DNA of 11,632 bases, taken from positions 1 through 11,632 of the forward strand of contig CANBTO010000104.1 of NCBI GenBank assembly GCA_947372405.1. The letters are read 5' to 3'. Shown here in pieces: positions 6,848-11,632 of this stretch (within the stretch, counting starts at the first letter, position 1; every line of letters starts with the position of its first letter). The stretch is from Verrucomicrobiaceae bacterium. GTDB lineage: Bacteria > Verrucomicrobiota > Verrucomicrobiae > Verrucomicrobiales > Akkermansiaceae. The notes below the pieces were generated by a model, which was given only the letters and a program-made list of their open reading frames with translations, did not search any database and was not told where the DNA came from. Both the position numbers and the translations under genes were made by a program.

Positions 6848-7353
6848 TGGCCGAGAATCTTTTGAAGGATGGGCAGCACCTTGCCGCCACTGCGCATCCA
6901 GTGGTCGAGGCGTTCGACCCGCTCGGTGAGAAATTTCCGGTGTTCCGGATCCTCCACCTCGCTGGTGGTTTCCGCCAGAATGCCGATCTTCGCCTTGCCG
7001 CTGTCCAGATGCGGCCGAATCTGTTCGCGGATGAATCCACCGACGAGCCTCTTGAGTTCAACGGCGGGTTCATAGTAGGTCCGCCTTTCGGCTCCGCCGT
7101 TGCCATCCGTCTCGCGCACGGCTCCGAGGCTCTTGAGCATCCGCAGGCCCTGGCTGGCGGAGCCTTTGCTGATGTTGAGCCTACGCACCAGATCGTCCAG
7201 CGAGAGTGGAGTTCGTGAAATGAACAGCAGCCCGTAGATTTCACCGATCGACCTCGGCAGGCCGAGCACCCGCACTCCATCCACGAAAACGGCCACCACC
7301 TGGCGTTCCAAGGGATGCATTTCCTGCGGGGAGCCTTCCTGAGGATGGTTCAT
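6844..7353 (-). CDS. GbsR/MarR-type winged-helix transcriptional regulator
   Basis: A 169-residue DNA-binding protein. The winged helix-turn-helix spans about residues 34-95: SIGEIYGLLFISRTPLSLDD, then the recognition region LNISKGSASQGLRMLKSLGAV, then the wing ending RRTYYEP. This pattern is that of the GbsR subgroup of MarR regulators. The C-terminal half is helical and charged, presumably for dimerisation. It is the first gene of the minus-strand operon. ATG 7353 is preferred; ATG 7320 (AGGAAGG 14-20 bases upstream) and ATG 7434 are alternatives. The candidate promoter places the transcript start almost at 7353, so the protein may come from a leaderless message at 7353 or from 7320 with a short leader. 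A perfect dyad overlaps the promoter and may be its operator. The effector is unknown. Confidence 0.85.
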   Translation of the reverse strand: MNHPQEGSPQEMHPLERQVVAVFVDGVRVLGLPRSIGEIYGLLFISRTPLSLDDLVRRLNISKGSASQGLRMLKSLGAVRETDGNGGAERRTYYEPAVELKRLVGGFIREQIRPHLDSGKAKIGILAETTSEVEDPEHRKFLTERVERLDHWMRSGGKVLPILQKILGQ

Positions 7354-7361
7354 GGTTGCGT

Positions 7362-7389
7362 ATTGTAGGTCCTTGGAATGGTTGTTCAA
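7362..7389 (-). promoter_or_regulatory. Candidate sigma70-type promoter of the regulator-polysaccharide operon
   Basis: On the minus strand TTGAAC (7384-7389) is followed after 16 bases by TACAAT (7362-7367). These match 4 of 6 and 5 of 6 positions of the -35 and -10 consensus. Transcription would begin about at the ATG at 7353. The -35 box is one arm of the dyad at 7384-7401. Confidence 0.5.
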
Positions 7390-7401
7390 TAAAATTTGAA
7401 C
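7384..7401. promoter_or_regulatory. Perfect 18-bp dyad, probable regulator operator
   Basis: GTTCAATAAAATTTGAAC has perfect 6-bp arms (GTTCAA and TTGAAC) around a 6-base A/T spacer. MarR-family dimers commonly bind dyads of this size and TTGAA/TTCAA-type composition. It overlaps the candidate -35 box of the regulator gene and also lies upstream of the divergent uxs, so it could serve autorepression and perhaps control both directions. Confidence 0.55.
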
Positions 7402-7421
7402 TAACGCGATGACGGCAGTTC

Positions 7422-7447
7422 CCCTGCGGCCCATCAGGGATCGATCC
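7422..7447. promoter_or_regulatory. Small palindromes upstream of uxs
   Basis: GGATCGATCC at 7438-7447 is a perfect 10-bp palindrome. It adjoins a CCCTG (7422-7426) and CAGGG (7435-7439) inverted repeat. They lie 35-60 bases before the uxs ATG, where a promoter or operator could be, but no clear -35/-10 pair for uxs is visible. Weak evidence. Confidence 0.25.
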
Positions 7448-7482
7448 TTGCGTCAAAGGCCAATTCCTGTTCGTTTCCAGAC

Positions 7483-8417
<935 letters not shown>

Positions 8418-8418
<1 letters not shown>

Positions 8419-8435
8419 GCGCTCGAAAGATCGCC
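8418..8435. other. Short hairpin between convergent uxs and larC
   Basis: The bases from the last base of the uxs stop codon can fold as GGCGCTC-GAAA-GATCGCC, a 7-bp stem with one C/T mismatch and a GAAA tetraloop on the plus strand. No T-run follows on either strand, so it is not a classical terminator, but it is the only structure in the 24-bp convergent gap. Confidence 0.3.
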
Positions 8436-8442
8436 ACTCACG

Positions 8443-9627
8443 TCAATGCGGAATCCCGAACTTGTGAGCCGCCGCGTGTTCCGTCTCATGCGTCACCGCA
8501 TGCAATGAAACTCCGTGTTTCTCGGCGGCTTTGCGGCATTCCTCGTATTCCGGAGTCGCTCGCAGTCCGCCACTTGGCAGATGCGCGATCTTCACGGTGA
8601 TCGTTCCAAAGCGGGTTTCCACCGTGTCGAAGTGCCGGTGCAGCGCGTCACGCCGCGTGTCGCTGCGGCGGATGCCAAGCGTCGAGGTTTCCTCAAACAG
8701 GATCTTTTCCAAGCGGTCCGCGTCCTCGGGTTTCGCCAGCACTTTGACCACATGGGCGGGCCGGTCTTTTTTCATTTGTGCGGGGATGGAAACGACATCG
8801 AGCGCGCCTTCGGCCATCAACTTCTGGAACGCATGGCCGATGGTTTCGCCGCGGTCGTTGTCGAGATGGGTTTCAAGCACGGTGATGGTTTCGGTCATCC
8901 ACGGACCGGTGGCGGATGAATCGCCTAACAAAAGTCGCAGCACGTTCGGGATCACCATGTCCCGGGTGCCCGCACCGTAGCCGACCTCGCGCAAGGTCAT
9001 CGCCGGCAGCGGTCCCCACGCATCAGCCAGTTCCACCAGCAACGCCGCGCCGGTGGGAGTGACGAGTTCTTTTTCGATCGGCGATCCATAAACCGGCACA
9101 CCTTTGAGCAGTCCGACCGTCGCCGGAGCGGGCAGGGGAATCTGGCCGTGCGCACCCTTGATGAAACCTCGGCCCATCGGCAGCGGAGAAACAACGACGC
9201 GTTCGATCCCTAACAACTCCACACCCGCCAGCACGCCGACGACATCGACGATGGCATCCACGCCACCGACCTCATGCAGGTGCACTTCATCAACGGACAT
9301 GCCGTGGATGCCGCCCTCCACCTCGCAGATCCGGGTGAAGACCCGCAGTGCGCGTTCTTTGACTTTTTCGGAAACACTGGACTTCTCCACAATCTCACGG
9401 ATCTCGCGGAGGTGGCGTTCCGGCGCGTGGTCGTGGGCGTGCACGTCCACCTTGGTCGCACCGAAGCCGTTTTTCGAAACCTTGCTGAAGTGCAGGTGGA
9501 AATCGGCGATGTGAAGTTTCGCGAGCTCGGCTTCGAGAGCCGCGGCGGGAAGTCCGGCATCGACGAGCGCGCCCAGCAGCATGTCGCCGCTGGCACCTCC
9601 GATGCAGTCGAAATAGGCGGTTTTCAT
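8443..9627 (-). CDS. larC: LarC, nickel insertase of nickel-pincer cofactor synthesis
   Basis: LarC uses CTP to insert nickel into pyridinium-3,5-bisthiocarboxylic acid mononucleotide, the last step of the nickel-pincer nucleotide (NPN) cofactor found in lactate racemase and related LarA proteins. The 394-residue product begins with the family signature YFDCIGGASGDMLLGALVDAG. It has the histidine-rich stretch DVHAHDHAPERHLREI (about 61-76), VDEVHLHEVGGVDAIVDVVG, SPLPMGRGFI and ELVTPTGAALL. The C-terminal LarC2-like half ends with HAVTHETEHAAAHKFG. In Lactiplantibacillus plantarum larC is split and joined by ribosomal frameshift; here both halves are in one continuous frame. Its ATG overlaps the larB stop as ATGA, so the two are probably translated in concert. 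Confidence 0.95.
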   Translation of the reverse strand: MKTAYFDCIGGASGDMLLGALVDAGLPAAALEAELAKLHIADFHLHFSKVSKNGFGATKVDVHAHDHAPERHLREIREIVEKSSVSEKVKERALRVFTRICEVEGGIHGMSVDEVHLHEVGGVDAIVDVVGVLAGVELLGIERVVVSPLPMGRGFIKGAHGQIPLPAPATVGLLKGVPVYGSPIEKELVTPTGAALLVELADAWGPLPAMTLREVGYGAGTRDMVIPNVLRLLLGDSSATGPWMTETITVLETHLDNDRGETIGHAFQKLMAEGALDVVSIPAQMKKDRPAHVVKVLAKPEDADRLEKILFEETSTLGIRRSDTRRDALHRHFDTVETRFGTITVKIAHLPSGGLRATPEYEECRKAAEKHGVSLHAVTHETEHAAAHKFGIPH

Positions 9628-10286
9628 GGGGTGTTGTTGTGGGAAAGTATGCGGTGGGCGGCCATCGCCGCGCCGAAGCCGTTGTCGATATTCACGACCG
9701 TGAGTCCGGAAGCACAGGAGTTGAGCATGCCTAACAGAGCGGCGAGTCCTTCGAATGCTGCCCCGTAGCCCACGCTGGTGGGCACCGCAATGACGGGAGC
9801 GGAAACAAGTCCTCCCACCACGCTTGGCAAGGCACCTTCCATGCCGGCGACGACGATCACGACGGATGCGGCGCGGATTTCATCGATGCGACCGTGCAGA
9901 CGGTGGATGCCCGCCACTCCGATGTCGTTGAAATGATTTACCGGATGACCGAGAAAGGCGAGCGTGGCCGCAGCCTCCGCTGAAACCGCTAGATCGGACG
10001 TGCCAGCGGTGACCAGTGCCACCACACTGGAACCCGCAGGCGGCATCGCGCCGATGGAGATCGTGCGGCTCATCGCGTCATATTCCGCGTCCGGCAGAAC
10101 CGCCAGCACCTCCTTGGCGCGGTCAGCAGGCAGACGCGTTCCAAAGGCCCGGCCGTTAGAATCCGCCAGTGAGCGGAGATTGTCGGCGATCTGTCCGGCG
10201 GTCTTGCCCTCGCAATAGACGATTTCCGGAAACCCCTGCCGCGCAAGACGTCCGGGATCGAGCGTGCTGTGGTTCGGTTCACACAT
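9624..10286 (-). CDS. larB: LarB, nicotinic acid adenine dinucleotide carboxylase/hydrolase
   Basis: LarB carboxylates C5 of the pyridinium ring of NaAD and cleaves off AMP, giving the dicarboxylate mononucleotide that LarE then sulfurates. The 220-residue protein has a short N-terminal region ending near EIVYCEGKTAGQIADNL, then a PurE-like domain: VALVTAGTSDLAVSAEA, HFNDIGVAGIHRL, VVAGMEGALPSVVGGLVSAP, and VPTSVGYG. The motif LNSCASGLTVVNIDNGFGAA carries Cys191, which I believe matches the catalytic Cys221 of the L. plantarum enzyme. The ATG at 10286 overlaps the larE stop by 8 bases, and the stop overlaps larC by 4 bases, so larEBC is one translationally linked unit. Confidence 0.95.
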   Translation of the reverse strand: MCEPNHSTLDPGRLARQGFPEIVYCEGKTAGQIADNLRSLADSNGRAFGTRLPADRAKEVLAVLPDAEYDAMSRTISIGAMPPAGSSVVALVTAGTSDLAVSAEAAATLAFLGHPVNHFNDIGVAGIHRLHGRIDEIRAASVVIVVAGMEGALPSVVGGLVSAPVIAVPTSVGYGAAFEGLAALLGMLNSCASGLTVVNIDNGFGAAMAAHRILSHNNTP

Positions 10287-11103
10287 GGCTGGTCTGGATC
10301 ACCTCGTTCATGCTGCCGGAGCGGAAGCCTTCGAGATCAAGTGATACGTAGCTGAATCCGGCGTTCTTCACCGCATCGACCACTGCCTGGCGCATTTCTA
10401 TCAGGTGCGGCAGCAGCGCGGATTCGATCTCCACTCGGGCCACGGTGCCGTGGTCGCGCACGCGGCACTGGCGGAAACCGAGTTGTTTGAGGGCGGACTC
10501 CGCCTTGTCGATGCGGGTGAGTTTTTCCAGTGTCACCGGTGAACCGTATGGCACGCGGGAAGAGAGGCATGCGGCGGCGGGTTTGTCCCAGACGGCGAGA
10601 CCGAGTTCGCGCGCCCACTCGCGGATTTCATTCTTGGTCATGCCGGCTTCGGCGAGCGGACTGCGCACGCCGTGCTCGCGGGCGGCACGTCTTCCCGGTC
10701 GATAGTCACCGGAATCATCAGCGTTGGTGCCATCGACGACCACTGCGATCCCCTCACGGGCGGCTAGAGCGGTGAATGTGCCATAAGCGGTGTCTTTGCA
10801 ATGAAAGCAGCGGTCCGGCGCATTCGCCGCGTATGCTGGATTTTCAATCTCGTCGGTGGGCACCTCGATGTGGCGGATTCCCGTGGCGAGGGCCGCTTCA
10901 CGGGCATCTTCGAGTTCGCCACTTGCGAGACTTGGTGAAACCGCAGTGGCAGCCACGGCGTTATTGCCGAGCACATTCGCGGCCACAGCGGCGAGCAACA
11001 CGCTGTCCACTCCGCCCGAGCAGGCAACAAGCACGCTGCCGCAGGAAACGAGGATTTCCTCTACGCTTTTGCGGCGGCATTGATCGGTGGCGGGCGACTC
11101 CAT
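10279..11103 (-). CDS. larE: LarE, ATP-dependent sulfur transferase for nickel-pincer cofactor
   Basis: LarE adenylates the two carboxylates of the LarB product and replaces an oxygen with sulfur, either from its own cysteine (sacrificial type) or from a [4Fe-4S]-bound sulfide. The 274-residue protein has the PP-loop ACSGGVDSVLL (27-37), DRCFHCKDTAYG (97-108) with Cys99 and Cys102, VVDGTNADDSGDYRPGRRA (122-140), the SPLAEAGMTKNEIR segment, and PAAACLSSRVPYGSP (175-189), where Cys179 sits in the position of the sacrificial cysteine as I recall it. Which sulfur mechanism applies cannot be settled from these residues alone. It is the first gene of the larEBC cluster and starts 48 bp after a polyferredoxin gene on the same strand. 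No larA or nickel transporter gene is in the window. Confidence 0.94.
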   Translation of the reverse strand: MESPATDQCRRKSVEEILVSCGSVLVACSGGVDSVLLAAVAANVLGNNAVAATAVSPSLASGELEDAREAALATGIRHIEVPTDEIENPAYAANAPDRCFHCKDTAYGTFTALAAREGIAVVVDGTNADDSGDYRPGRRAAREHGVRSPLAEAGMTKNEIREWARELGLAVWDKPAAACLSSRVPYGSPVTLEKLTRIDKAESALKQLGFRQCRVRDHGTVARVEIESALLPHLIEMRQAVVDAVKNAGFSYVSLDLEGFRSGSMNEVIQTSHV

Positions 11104-11151
11104 GGCAATTTCAAAGCCAGACTGGAACCAGATTCAGGGTGGCGCAAGTTT

Positions 11152-11632
11152 TCAGAACGGGAATTCCTCCTCCATTTTCCGAACCGTGTTTTCCTTGCCT
11201 AGCACCACGGCTTTCGAGCGTTCGTGGACTTTCAGCCCGTTGACGACAATCGCCTTCGCTGGTCGCACGGGACAGATGAACTCGCATCCGCCGCAGCCGA
11301 TGCACAGGTCCGGATCGACTTCAGGGATGGTCAGTCCGTTTTTCCAAGGCACCATGTGGACGGCCTGGGTGGGGCAATGTTCGTTGCAAGCGCCGCATGA
11401 GGTGCCTTTGGTTTTGACCACGCAGCGATCCTGAAAAAACTCGGCCTTGCCGGTGCGCACGGTGCGCCTTTCTTCGATGGTGATCGGTTGGATCGCTCCG
11501 GTGGGACAGATCTGTGAACAGTTCGAACAGTTGTAGGAACAGAATGCGACCGTGAAGTCCTGATAGGGTTGGAGAAAACCCGCCAGCCCGTGCTGGGTGA
11601 TCGATGGGCGCAACACCTGGTCCGGGCAGTTC
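11152..11632 (-). CDS. Polyferredoxin (multiple 4Fe-4S clusters), C-terminal part, 5' end outside window
   Basis: The frame is open to the window edge, so the start is missing and the visible 160 codons are the C-terminal part. Three 4Fe-4S binding motifs are seen: CxxxCxxCxxxCP (CSYNCSNCSQICP), C-x8-CxxCxxxCP ending CGACNEHCP, and CIGCGGCEFICPVRP. A further Asn-Cys-Pro at the very edge must end a fourth motif. The order, with VLRPSITQHGLAGF between the first two motifs, resembles membrane-anchored 4Fe-4S proteins of the NapH/NapG type found in Bacteroidota and Verrucomicrobiota, whose N-terminal part carries membrane helices; that part is not visible here. It would act in electron transfer, but partner and pathway are unknown. 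It lies 48 bp upstream of larE and may be cotranscribed with it. Confidence 0.82.
   Translation of the reverse strand, partial: NCPDQVLRPSITQHGLAGFLQPYQDFTVAFCSYNCSNCSQICPTGAIQPITIEERRTVRTGKAEFFQDRCVVKTKGTSCGACNEHCPTQAVHMVPWKNGLTIPEVDPDLCIGCGGCEFICPVRPAKAIVVNGLKVHERSKAVVLGKENTVRKMEEEFPF

Overview
The window is a GC-rich, gene-dense stretch of a bacterial chromosome. The gene content suggests a member of the PVC group, most likely Verrucomicrobiota: an animal-type UDP-glucose dehydrogenase, a GbsR/MarR regulator paired with a NusG paralogue, heptad intergenic repeats, a three-gene lar cassette and no visible Shine-Dalgarno sites. That placement is inference, since no rRNA or marker gene is present.

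Region A (1-7353, minus strand) is an exopolysaccharide or nucleotide-sugar operon. In transcription order it holds a GbsR/MarR-type regulator (7353-6844), a NusG/RfaH-like specialised elongation factor overlapping it by 4 bp (6847-6299), a ~200-bp untranslated stretch with inverted repeats and an ops-like element, GDP-L-fucose synthase (fcl), GDP-mannose 4,6-dehydratase (gmd), an unusual cytidylyltransferase/fucokinase-like GHMP fusion, a WecG/TagA/CpsF glycosyltransferase, UDP-glucose 6-dehydrogenase (ugd), and APS kinase (cysC), which is cut by the window edge. Together they would make GDP-L-fucose, UDP-glucuronate and PAPS, as expected for a fucose- and uronate-containing, possibly sulfated, surface polysaccharide.

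Region B (7354-8418) is a divergent intergenic region with a candidate promoter and a perfect 18-bp dyad operator for the minus-strand operon. On the plus strand it is followed by UDP-glucuronate decarboxylase (uxs), which turns the UDP-glucuronate made by ugd into UDP-xylose.

Region C (8443-11632, minus strand) converges on uxs. It holds larE-larB-larC with overlapping genes, which build the nickel-pincer nucleotide cofactor, preceded by the C-terminal part of a polyferredoxin. No lactate racemase (larA) homologue lies in the window, so the enzyme served by the cofactor is elsewhere.

The points most worth a second look are the cytidylyltransferase/GHMP fusion, the ops-like element just downstream of the NusG paralogue, the operator/promoter of the regulator gene, the lack of Shine-Dalgarno sites with a near-universal C at position -1, and the Ala in the Walker A motif of cysC.
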